A DNA stretch of 32,372 nucleotides from Acidimicrobiia bacterium (GTDB lineage Bacteria > Actinomycetota > Acidimicrobiia > IMCC26256 > JAGPDB01). This document shows, piece by piece, positions 16,948-23,995 of this stretch. The translations under genes and the position numbers were made by a program. Location of the stretch: contig JAGPDB010000021.1 in the NCBI GenBank assembly GCA_018057765.1, forward strand, positions 1-32,372. Reading direction: 5' to 3'. Within the stretch, counting starts at the first letter, position 1, and the number at the start of each line of letters is the position of its first letter. The notes under the pieces are model-generated. The model worked only from the letters and a program-made list of their open reading frames with translations, searched no databases and was not told where the DNA came from.

Positions 16948-17523
16948 ATGTATGTGAATAAAATAATTGGAAAGAATATTTTTTTAAGACCTTTAATTTT
17001 TTCTGATTATAATAACTATTTTGAAGTTAAAACAAGATGTCACGATTGGCTAAGTAAATGGGAGCCAACATTTAACGGAACTTTCCAGGATAGTATTTCT
17101 ACACCAGCTCTATTCGCAGGTCGTATTGAAGCTTTTGAAAGAGGAATAGCACAAGATAACTATTATGGACTAGGAATATTTCTACATAATTCTACTTTTA
17201 TTGGTGAAGTGACAATAGGAAATATTGAACGAGGCCCTTTCCAATGCGCAAAGTTGGGATATTGGATTGATGAAAAGTATGCCGGAAGATCTTATACACC
17301 ACAAGCTGTAAAATTAGTTATGGATTATGCATTTAGTGATCTAGATTTTAAAAGAATTGAAGTAGCTATTGTCCCTAGGAATAAACCAAGCGTAAGAGTC
17401 GTTGAAAAATTAGGTTTTGAATTTGAAGGTATATCAAGGGAATATATTGAAGTTAATGCTGTGCGCGAGGACCACAATCGTTATGCCATGACAAAAAGTC
17501 AATATTTATTGTTGAATCAGTAA
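16948..17523 (+). CDS. GNAT-family N-acetyltransferase (RimJ/RimL-like)
   Basis: Acetyl-CoA-dependent acetyltransferase of the RimJ/RimL type, acting on protein N-termini or small amines. The 191-residue protein begins with the usual NIFLRPLIFSDYNNYFE beta-alpha unit. It has GEVTIGNIERGPFQCAKLGYWIDEKYAGRSY (beta4 and the acetyl-CoA pyrophosphate loop, seen as two shorter motifs), and ends with VVEKLGFEFEGISREYIEVN and DHNRYAMTKSQY, all characteristic of the family. It follows the ROK gene by 38 bases. The last 7 bases overlap the 3' end of the convergent proS gene. The substrate cannot be inferred. Confidence 0.88.
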   Translation: MYVNKIIGKNIFLRPLIFSDYNNYFEVKTRCHDWLSKWEPTFNGTFQDSISTPALFAGRIEAFERGIAQDNYYGLGIFLHNSTFIGEVTIGNIERGPFQCAKLGYWIDEKYAGRSYTPQAVKLVMDYAFSDLDFKRIEVAIVPRNKPSVRVVEKLGFEFEGISREYIEVNAVREDHNRYAMTKSQYLLLNQ

Positions 17524-19052
17524 GCTTGAGAAAAAATGGCTATCTCGCTTGCTTGATTACCTGTAATTAAACATTTCATTTTCGAACCATTACTATCTAG
17601 CAAATCTTCACTGTGAACATAAGGAATAAGACCAGTATCTATGCCTGAATCTATATCTTTATTACTTACCGGTAAACACCTTATTGTTGCTTTAGTCTCA
17701 GACTTTACCTGAGCTTCAGAAGCAATAGCCCCATCCCAAGGAACAATTGCGTAACCGCCACATTCATTTAAGAAAGATTTCATTTCGTCATAACTCTTCG
17801 GACGTATAGTATTTTCATCACGAAAATCACGCGCCTCATCAAATAGTGCTTGATCATGTTGGATCAACATCTCATTAATTCGATTGGCCAAACTTTCAAA
17901 ATTAACTTTTTCTTTTTGGCTACCTCGAGCATCAGGCTCAATCGTTGAACCTGCGCGCATTGAAACAAGAACAGTGCCCTCCTCAATATCACGAGGACCA
18001 ATTTCGATACGAATAGGAACACCTTTAAGTTCCCACTCAAAAAATTTGTTGCCAGGACGAACTTCTTCACGGTCATCAAGCTGAACGCGCATGCCATTAG
18101 CGACCAATTCATTTTTAATACTATTTGACTTGTCTAGAACGCCACTACGTTCGTCATCATCTCTATAAATAGGAACAATAACAACTTGTCTCGGTGCAAC
18201 AGCACTAGGTAGACGCAAACCTTTATCATCACCGTGAGTCATGATAATTCCACCAATAAGGCGAGTAGAGACACCCCAAGAAGTAGCATAAGGATTATCT
18301 AAAGACCCATCATGAGTTTGAAATTGAACACCATAGGCCTTTGCAAACTTTTGACCAAGATAATGTGAAGTACCAGCTTGTAAAGATTTCTTATCGCGCA
18401 TCATTGCTTCCATCGTGAAAGTTTCACTTGCACCAGGAAAACGTTCGCTTTCAGATTTACGTCCAGCAATTACAGGCATCATAAGTTTATTAAGCACAGT
18501 ATCTAAATATACATCACGTAAAATAGTGAGTGTTTCTTTGATAGCTTCTTGCTCTGTTTCGTGTGCAGTATGGCCTTCTTGCCACAAAAACTCAGATGTA
18601 CGAAGAAAAAGACGAGAACGTTTTTCTGAACGGAAAACATTAGCCCACTGGTTATACATTAAAGGTAGATCGCGATAACTCTGAACCCACCTAGAATAAG
18701 TTTCCCATATAATAGCTTCAGAAGTAGGACGTAAAAATAAGTTCTCTTCTAAAGAACGGCCACCAGATTGTGTAACTTCATAAACTTCAGGTGCAAAACC
18801 TTCAACTAAATCTGCTTCGGCACCAAAAACACTCATTGGGGCTAAAGTGGGAAAATAAAAATTATCGTGACCTGTCAACTTAATGCGCTTGTCTACTTGT
18901 GCCTGTATTTGTTCCCAAATCGCATAACCCCAAGGTTTAATAACCATAGATCCTTTAGCCAAGCCATTTTCTGCCATTTGTGCTTCACGAATAACACTTT
19001 GATACCAGCCTGGAAAGTCATTTTTTTGTGTTGGAAGTTTTGATTGTGCCAT
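17517..19052 (-). CDS. proS: Prolyl-tRNA synthetase, eukaryote/archaeal-like type
   Basis: Charges tRNA-Pro. The 511-residue protein lacks the INS editing insertion of the classic bacterial enzyme and follows the eukaryote/archaeal-like (ProS type 3) plan: KNDFPGWYQSVIREAQMAE, VIKPWGYAIWEQIQ, class II motif 2 in FRSEKRSRLFLRTSEFLWQEGHTAHET, SHYLGQKFAKAYGVQF, and motif 3 near TRLIGGIIMTHGDDKGLRLP. An anticodon-binding domain and a C-terminal zinc-type domain follow, ending in Tyr as is typical. This type is widespread in Acidimicrobiia and a minority of other bacteria. It is divergent from the tRNA-Leu gene and overlaps the GNAT gene end to end by 7 bases. Confidence 0.95.
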   Translation of the reverse strand: MAQSKLPTQKNDFPGWYQSVIREAQMAENGLAKGSMVIKPWGYAIWEQIQAQVDKRIKLTGHDNFYFPTLAPMSVFGAEADLVEGFAPEVYEVTQSGGRSLEENLFLRPTSEAIIWETYSRWVQSYRDLPLMYNQWANVFRSEKRSRLFLRTSEFLWQEGHTAHETEQEAIKETLTILRDVYLDTVLNKLMMPVIAGRKSESERFPGASETFTMEAMMRDKKSLQAGTSHYLGQKFAKAYGVQFQTHDGSLDNPYATSWGVSTRLIGGIIMTHGDDKGLRLPSAVAPRQVVIVPIYRDDDERSGVLDKSNSIKNELVANGMRVQLDDREEVRPGNKFFEWELKGVPIRIEIGPRDIEEGTVLVSMRAGSTIEPDARGSQKEKVNFESLANRINEMLIQHDQALFDEARDFRDENTIRPKSYDEMKSFLNECGGYAIVPWDGAIASEAQVKSETKATIRCLPVSNKDIDSGIDTGLIPYVHSEDLLDSNGSKMKCLITGNQASEIAIFSQAY

Positions 19053-19215
19053 ATCAATAGATTCTAGTGGCTTCGTATAAGAAATTATTCATGATTAAAA
19101 TACAAATATAATTATATTTCAAAATGATCTGGTTAAAACATTCACCTATTAGAAGAGCTATTATATTTGCCTACTACATTATGATTTTCATAAATCGTAA
19201 AGTAGTGCGCAATGT

Positions 19216-19298
19216 GCCCGAGTGGCGGAATGGCAGACGCGAGCGGCTTAAAACCGCTTGCTCGAAAGGGCGTGCGGGTTCGAGTCCCGCCTCGGGCA
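19216..19298 (+). tRNA. tRNA-Leu (anticodon UAA)
   Basis: The 83-base class II tRNA has acceptor stem GCCCGAG (19216-19222) pairing with CTCGGGC (19291-19297) and discriminator A at 19298. The D arm contains GGCGGAATGGCAGACGC. The anticodon stem AGCGG/CCGCT carries loop CTTAAAA, giving anticodon TAA (19249-19251). A long variable arm with GAAAG and the T arm GCGGGTTCGAGTCCCGC follow. The 3' CCA is not encoded. Confidence 0.97.
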
Positions 19299-19316
19299 CA
19301 AATTAATACTTTCCAA

Positions 19317-19339
19317 GGTCGAACCTACGACGTTCGACC
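19317..19339. terminator. 8-bp perfect hairpin after tRNA-Leu
   Basis: GGTCGAAC (19317-19324) and GTTCGACC (19332-19339) form a perfect stem with a 7-base loop 19 bases after the tRNA. No T-run follows, so it may be a processing or weak termination hairpin. The CGAAC/GTTCG halves recall a LexA box, but the spacing is 7 rather than 4. Confidence 0.4.
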
Positions 19340-19820
19340 CATTACTGTTCGAGTACACAAATTATTTGCTAATTTTATTGTGCGACACGATGGACTTGAA
19401 CATTAATGTATGTATTTGAAGATAAAAAAGTTCATACAAGCTTTCAAAATTTTCATTTCATAGTAATTAAAAAATTTTTAATTGATGATACTCCAAAAAA
19501 TATAAATACATAAATCGCAATTCGAATAGAAATAATTATAGGAATTTAATATGATTTTTAATCAAAAATTAGCCAAATTACTATAGAGAAATGTCTCATA
19601 TTTCTGATTTTTGCGATCAAGAATCCAATATTTTTTAAAATAATAGTAGTACATAGTACAACTCTTAGGACATAATGCACATTTTTCTATAAATGCAGGT
19701 GGTTGTCCAATTAAAAGCTTAAATTGGGCTATATATAGTGTTATATCGTGACATTTAGTGCATGGCTACACTTGTAATTCAGAATCTCAACATGTTAACT
19801 TCTTCATTGTCCTATTTGTA
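19340..19820. other. Long AT-rich spacer without recognisable genes
   Basis: About 480 bases of AT-rich sequence in which I find no open frame with a start and ribosome binding site, no further tRNA, and no repeat. A promoter for the downstream Rpf-like gene must lie at its right end, but I cannot place one with confidence. Confidence 0.5.
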
Positions 19821-19830
19821 CACAGCCCGT

Positions 19831-19984
19831 GTTTGGTGAGTTTGGTTTAGGGGAATCGAACCCAAGTACGGAGATAAATAGACCGGCTGCCCATTACGCA
19901 GCATGATGATAAACCCACACATTCGTGTTCGAACATTTCTATGTCCGTGCGCGCTTAAACAGAAAACATAGAGAAAGGACAAGC
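19831..19984 (+). promoter_or_regulatory. Candidate structured regulatory leader of the Rpf-like gene
   Basis: This stretch is richer in G+C than the spacer before it. Visible pairings: an outer stem 19836-19843 with 19911-19918 (one mismatch), a hairpin GCTGC (19886-19890)/GCAGC (19898-19902), and near the start codon two mutually exclusive stems. CTATG (19939-19943) can pair with CATAG (19967-19971), or TGTCC (19942-19946) can pair with GGACA (19977-19981), which would cover the ribosome binding site AAAGGA. Actinobacterial rpf genes often have c-di-AMP (ydaO) riboswitches, but I do not see that class's conserved blocks. Confidence 0.4.
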
Positions 19985-21256
19985 ATGTACGTTAAGTCAT
20001 ACGGTGTAGTCAATCAATCTTCAAATTCTAAACAGAGCTTGTCTCCTAAGCTCGGGCTGAAACCTCGGGGACACGCGTTAGGTTCCCAACAACGTTTGTC
20101 CCACCTAGGTAATACAATCGGAAAATTAAATAGGTTTGCACTTATTGTAATTCTTACCTTTGCTTTAATCACTACAGCATTCGCAGCTGCAAAACTCTCC
20201 AAAGCAGATGCACATATTCAAGGTGCAATAAACTCTTTCGGAGCTGCACAATATTACGGTAATCCAGGTGTTGGTGCTGGCGAAGAGGTTGCTGGTATTG
20301 ATTCGGTTAATTCTGGATCAGGCTATTGGACAACAACAAATACTGGTCGCGTATCAGCATTTGGCCAAGCAATTAGCTATGGTGATCTAGCAGGCAGAAA
20401 TATAAGAAACATTGTAAGTATCGTTGCTACACGCACCAATAATGGATATTGGTTGTTAGGTTCTGATGGTGGAGTTTTTACTTTTGGTGATGCTCAGTTT
20501 TCAGGTTCAGCAGTTGGAGCTAATAATAGAAACGCACCTTTCGTAGCTCTTATACCTTCGAGATCTGCACGTGGATACAATATCGTTGATGCTAGCGGAG
20601 CGGTGTTTACTTTTGGCGATGCTCAGTACTATGGTGGAGCAAACGGTATAACTTCAGGCGATAGAATTGTCGATGTAACTTCGTCAGCTACTGGTGAAGG
20701 ATATATCATGGTTGCATCTAAAGGTGGAGTATTTGCTTTTGGCGATGCTCAATTTTATGGCGCACTTGATAAGTCACAATTAAATGAATCTGCAGTTTCA
20801 ATAGAATTAACAAATAATGGAACTGGCTATCTCATATTGGCTGACGATGGTGGTGTGTTCACCTTCGGTGCAGCTTCATTCCATGGATCAGCAGTAGAGG
20901 ATATAAAATCTAGAGTTCCGTCGACCGATATCGCAGTTTATGCAAACGGCAAAGGATACTGGGTTGTAAATGGAATCACTAGATCAGCAAGAGCTACTAG
21001 GACAGCTAGCGGTTATGGTGCTGATGTGTGGGCAAAACTAAGAAATTGCGAATCACATGGTAATTATCAGTCAAACACCGGAAATAGCTTTTATGGTGCA
21101 TATCAGTTTACAGCTTCTACGTGGAACTCAATGGGCACAGGCTATCCATATGCACATATGGCACCTCCAGAGGTCCAAGATGATGCGGCACTTAGATTAC
21201 AACAGCGTGCAGGTTGGGGCCAATGGCCACTATGCTCTAAGGTGGCACTAAGGTAG
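19985..21256 (+). CDS. Secreted Rpf-domain muralytic protein with N-terminal repeat domain
   Basis: Probable resuscitation-promoting-factor-like transglycosylase that cuts peptidoglycan during growth. I start it at ATG 19985 behind GAAAGGA (423 residues); an upstream GTG at 19925 has no such site. A long basic N-region precedes one hydrophobic export segment (about 51-69, ending AFAAA). Residues about 77-330 hold five to six repeats of roughly 40 residues built on GYWxxxxxGGVFTFGDAQFYG, probably a beta-propeller-like cell-surface module common in Acidimicrobiia. The C-terminal Rpf domain (about 343-423) has WAKLRNCESHGNY with the catalytic Glu E356, FYGAYQFTASTWN and AGWGQWPLCS. A single gene with its own leader and terminator. 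Confidence 0.9.
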   Translation: MYVKSYGVVNQSSNSKQSLSPKLGLKPRGHALGSQQRLSHLGNTIGKLNRFALIVILTFALITTAFAAAKLSKADAHIQGAINSFGAAQYYGNPGVGAGEEVAGIDSVNSGSGYWTTTNTGRVSAFGQAISYGDLAGRNIRNIVSIVATRTNNGYWLLGSDGGVFTFGDAQFSGSAVGANNRNAPFVALIPSRSARGYNIVDASGAVFTFGDAQYYGGANGITSGDRIVDVTSSATGEGYIMVASKGGVFAFGDAQFYGALDKSQLNESAVSIELTNNGTGYLILADDGGVFTFGAASFHGSAVEDIKSRVPSTDIAVYANGKGYWVVNGITRSARATRTASGYGADVWAKLRNCESHGNYQSNTGNSFYGAYQFTASTWNSMGTGYPYAHMAPPEVQDDAALRLQQRAGWGQWPLCSKVALR

Positions 21257-21303
21257 TGAATTAATATATCGATTCTGGGATAATACCTAGAAATCAACAG
21301 GAC

Positions 21304-21360
21304 GCGTCGTGTAATGGTCTACTTCTTGAGGGTGTGACTTTTACACGGCGCTAATTTTTT
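21304..21360 (+). terminator. Intrinsic terminator of the Rpf-like gene
   Basis: GCGTCGTGTAA (21304-21314) pairs with TTACACGGCGC (21341-21351) through 11 positions including one G-T wobble. It is followed by TAATTTTTT (21352-21360). The loop is long (26 bases). Confidence 0.8.
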
Positions 21361-21375
21361 ATACCCTACCTGTTG

Positions 21376-22107
21376 CTAAGCCACACAATATTTGAGGTCG
21401 GGGAACCCTTGACTTTCAATAATTGACATAGGTTCTGTTGATGAAAAATAGTTTGCAATTCCTACACTTAACATAATTATAATTACACCAATAAGTTGGT
21501 ATGCATTTATAATTTGAACTAATAACATCCATCCAAAAAGACAACTAAATAAAGTACCGAAAGGTACAAACAATCCGTTGAGCGTGAGAGATGATATCTT
21601 CTGTGTCTTTGAATAAACAACGTCGCCTATCGTTCCAACGGCACATGCAATAGTCAATAAAAATATTTGGGTAAAGCTTGGTGTAATCTTCGTTGTAATA
21701 GTGTGCATTGAAATTAATATGTACAAAAAAGGTAATGAGAGCAAACCTGTCCAGCCATGCATATACGTAATATGATTTGTAGTTGGCATAACAAAAACAC
21801 TTAAGGCGCCAATAGTATTAAATACTCCAACATTTAAAAATAGGAATGTATAAAAGGCTAGCCCAAGAGATATAACTATAGAGATAGAATATATGAGGCT
21901 TATACGGGATTCTTTCTAACTTAAAGGGATCTTATTGTATTTACAATATGAAAAAAAACTTAAAAAAGAAAAAGGTGCTTGAAAAGTTATTCCAGCAGGA
22001 CCAAATTTTGCAGAAGCACAAAATACGCTATAAATTGACCAGGTTGCATACGTTGTTAATAGACCTAAAACGGGTTTCATTTTCTTCATTGCCAAAGGGT
22101 CAACCAT
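21376..22107 (-). pseudogene. DMT/EamA-like transporter interrupted by an in-frame TAG
   Basis: One continuous minus-strand frame from ATG at 22107 to TAG at 21376-21378 is broken by a single TAG at codon 64 (21916-21918). Before the stop there is a membrane segment (PVLGLLTTYATWSIYSVF). After it the frame continues in register as KESRISLIYSISIVISLGLA, then several more membrane helices. It ends with a segment typical of the C-terminal half of EamA transporters (LNGLFVPFGTLFSCLFGWML, then LIGVIIIMLSVGIANYF). Even read through, 242 residues is short for this family (about 290), so the gene is probably decaying. TAG is a normal stop elsewhere in the window, so recoding is unlikely. Confidence 0.7.
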
Positions 22108-22147
22108 GGAAATACTTTTAAGCTATAAAAACTATTTTTTTCTAAAT

Positions 22148-22627
22148 CTATTGAACAGGATAATTACTATTCGCCATATTTACAAAATTACCAAAACTTG
22201 GAGTCGTCCAACGTAATACTTTTGCGATTTTTTTAGACACTTCATGCCACTTGTTAACATCAAAACCATTTACTATATTAGCTACTGATGTATCTTGTCT
22301 TACATGAACTATTGCTGGCAGTGAAGTTATGCCTAAAGCCTTACACACTTCAAAATCTGGATCAACAAAATATTGAAAGTTAATATTCATAGATTCTTTA
22401 ACAAGTTCAGCTCCTCTGATATCTCCTGGTATCAATATTGCGCATCGAGCGTCAGAATCACCGAAAGTTTTAAATATGGAACTGATTACACCTTCATATT
22501 CTTTAGCCTCACCGCGAGCAGGTAGTGCAATCCACACTTGAGTAAACATGGTTGTTAAATCATCTAAAGTTCTTGTAGTTCCATTTAAGGAAGTAATTTC
22601 TAAAGTAGGATTCGTAGTAGATGTCAT
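22148..22627 (-). CDS. Thioredoxin-fold protein without CXXC
   Basis: The 159-residue cytoplasmic protein (no signal peptide) looks like a thioredoxin fold: a beta-strand VWIALPARGEA where a redox CXXC would normally follow, a helix, strand CAILIPGD, strand FQYFVDPDFEVCKALGI, the cis-proline region TSLPAIVHVR, and a C-terminal helix. The CXXC is replaced by PARGEAKEYEG, so a classic disulphide role is unlikely. It may be a structural or peroxiredoxin-like relative. ATG at 22627 begins MTSTTNPTLEITSLNG, a normal N-terminus for this group. It lies 41 bases upstream of the damaged transporter gene on the same strand and is divergent from the flavoprotein gene. Function unknown. Confidence 0.72.
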   Translation of the reverse strand: MTSTTNPTLEITSLNGTTRTLDDLTTMFTQVWIALPARGEAKEYEGVISSIFKTFGDSDARCAILIPGDIRGAELVKESMNINFQYFVDPDFEVCKALGITSLPAIVHVRQDTSVANIVNGFDVNKWHEVSKKIAKVLRWTTPSFGNFVNMANSNYPVQ

Positions 22628-22684
22628 TCTTATAGATTAGCGTTTTTTGTGTACAAATTCCTTTTTAAGTTTAAGAAAAATTGA

Positions 22685-22690
22685 TATACT
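22685..22690 (+). promoter_or_regulatory. Putative -10 for the sarcosine-oxidase-like gene
   Basis: TGATATACT contains a good -10 hexamer (TATACT) 30 bases before the ATG at 22721, which has a GGAGA ribosome binding site. No convincing -35 is visible at 17 bases. Confidence 0.4.
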
Positions 22691-22720
22691 TCGATTACTA
22701 GCTTTTTAGTTTGGAGAAAA

Positions 22721-23797
22721 ATGAAGCATTATGATGTGGCAGTAATTGGTGGTGGAATCCACGGTTTATCGAGTGCATATGCAATATCGAAACAAGGCAA
22801 ATCAGTGGTGCTTTGCGAACAATTTGAATTTGGACATTTACGTGGCGCATCGCATGGGCCAACTCGAATTTTTCGCATGTCATATGATGATTCTGATTAT
22901 GTATCCATGGCACTTAACTCGCTGGGGATGTGGAGAAAATTAGAAGAAGAAGCAGGTGTGAGCTTGCTTGATTTAAATGGATGCGTTGATCATGGTAATG
23001 CTGAACGTATGTCAAAAGTTGTTCTAGCAATGGATTCATGTTCTATATCTAGTGAAATATTGTCACAAGGTGAAGCGAAAGATAGATGGCCAAATTTAGA
23101 ATTTGATGATGTAATACTATTTCAACCAGGTGGTGGGAGACTATATGCTCGTTCAATATTAACTGCACTCTATGAATTATGTAAGGCAAAGGGTGTTGAT
23201 TTAGAAGAATTTATGCCTGTAAAGAAAATAGTTAATGATACTAGTGGCAAAATGATTCTTGAATGTGAGAATGAAACTTATAGCGCAGACCAAGTAGTTA
23301 GTTGTGCAGGAGCATGGACTTATGAGCTATTAAAAGATAATATAGCTTTATCGGAACCTACAATAACTCAAAGCGATTTGTTGTTTTTTGAAAGTAAAGA
23401 CCTAGGCGCTATTTGGCCAAATATTAGACATCATTCTGACATTGATTATTTTTCACAAGAAGCACCAGGAGTTGGGATACTTGTTGGTTCAGATAAAACC
23501 GGTCAGATTATTAAACATCCAGAAGATAGAGATTTCCTTATTGATCCTGTCAATGGTGTAAAAATTTGTGATTATATTTCGAAGTATATGTCAGGCTTAA
23601 AAGAACAGCCAATATCGTCATCTACATATATATCTACATATAATAAATCTGGAGATTTTGTTGTTGACCGAATAGGTAATATAGTTCTTGTCCAGGCTTG
23701 TGAGCAACGTGGCTTTAAGTTCGGACCCTTAATTGGCAAATACACTGCTGATCTTATTAGTGGTAATAAATTTTCACAATTGAGGTTTCGTTTATAA
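22721..23797 (+). CDS. FAD-dependent oxidoreductase, monomeric sarcosine oxidase-like
   Basis: Probably oxidises an N-methylated or secondary amine with FAD and oxygen. The 358-residue protein has the FAD Rossmann motif VIGGGIHGLSSA at 8-19 and the MSOX-type segment GASHGPTRIFRMSYDDSDYV. VVSCAGAWTYELL follows mid-protein and the flavin-binding GFKFGPLIGKYTADLI lies near the C-terminus. The length is slightly below MSOX (about 390). Two family residues are changed: the cysteine that binds FAD covalently in MSOX aligns with Ser/Thr in SSSTYISTYNKSGD, and the active-site His of the GHGFKF motif is Arg (QRGFKF), while the Lys is kept. FAD is thus probably non-covalent and the substrate may differ. 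Ribosome binding site TTGGAGA. Confidence 0.82.
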   Translation: MKHYDVAVIGGGIHGLSSAYAISKQGKSVVLCEQFEFGHLRGASHGPTRIFRMSYDDSDYVSMALNSLGMWRKLEEEAGVSLLDLNGCVDHGNAERMSKVVLAMDSCSISSEILSQGEAKDRWPNLEFDDVILFQPGGGRLYARSILTALYELCKAKGVDLEEFMPVKKIVNDTSGKMILECENETYSADQVVSCAGAWTYELLKDNIALSEPTITQSDLLFFESKDLGAIWPNIRHHSDIDYFSQEAPGVGILVGSDKTGQIIKHPEDRDFLIDPVNGVKICDYISKYMSGLKEQPISSSTYISTYNKSGDFVVDRIGNIVLVQACEQRGFKFGPLIGKYTADLISGNKFSQLRFRL

Positions 23798-23837
23798 AAA
23801 AAGAGGAATCACATTTTAAAATATGAGACCTCTTTTT
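23798..23837. terminator. Bidirectional terminator between convergent genes
   Basis: AAAAAGAGG (23798-23806) pairs perfectly with CCTCTTTTT (23829-23837). The arms carry their own A- and T-runs, so it can stop transcripts from the flavoprotein gene (+) and from the SGNH gene (-). It begins right after the flavoprotein stop codon. Confidence 0.85.
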
Positions 23838-23995
23838 AATGGCGTAATCGACATTGGGGTGGGAGAGAGACGCCGATTAGCTTTAATATAATATTGCATC
23901 ATGAGTCACAAAAAAAGAATAGGTCGAAATGTCTATTTTGTCGCGCAGTTTGGTTGATTTTGCGAAATATTAGTCTGTTGACGAACTCAATAATA
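23838..23995. other. Convergent spacer with a G-rich pseudoknot-like element
   Basis: After the terminator, GGCGT (23841-23845) can pair with ACGCC (23870-23874) and AATC (23846-23849) with GATT (23875-23878). The order a-b-a'-b' is that of an H-type pseudoknot. The intervening bases are a purine-rich ATTGGGGTGGGAGAGAG. A TATAAT-like TAATATAATATT follows at about 23883. No convincing open frame is present. Confidence 0.3.

Noticed and set aside
19317-19339. Possible LexA/SOS box (CGAAC...GTTCG)
   Set aside because: The half-sites are separated by 7 bases, not the 4 of the Gram-positive SOS box, and no SOS gene follows; a simple hairpin after the tRNA explains it better.
19124-19406. Two overlapping short open frames across the tRNA-Leu region
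   Set aside because: Both read straight through the tRNA gene and give Arg/Gly-rich translations of tRNA sequence; not proteins.
19925-19984. GTG at 19925 as start of the Rpf-like protein
   Set aside because: No ribosome binding site precedes it, and it would translate the structured leader; ATG 19985 has a good GAAAGGA site.
23901-23957. 18-codon frame (MSHKKRIGRNVYF...) after the TATAAT-like sequence
   Set aside because: No ribosome binding site, very short, and not similar to anything I recognise; treated as chance.
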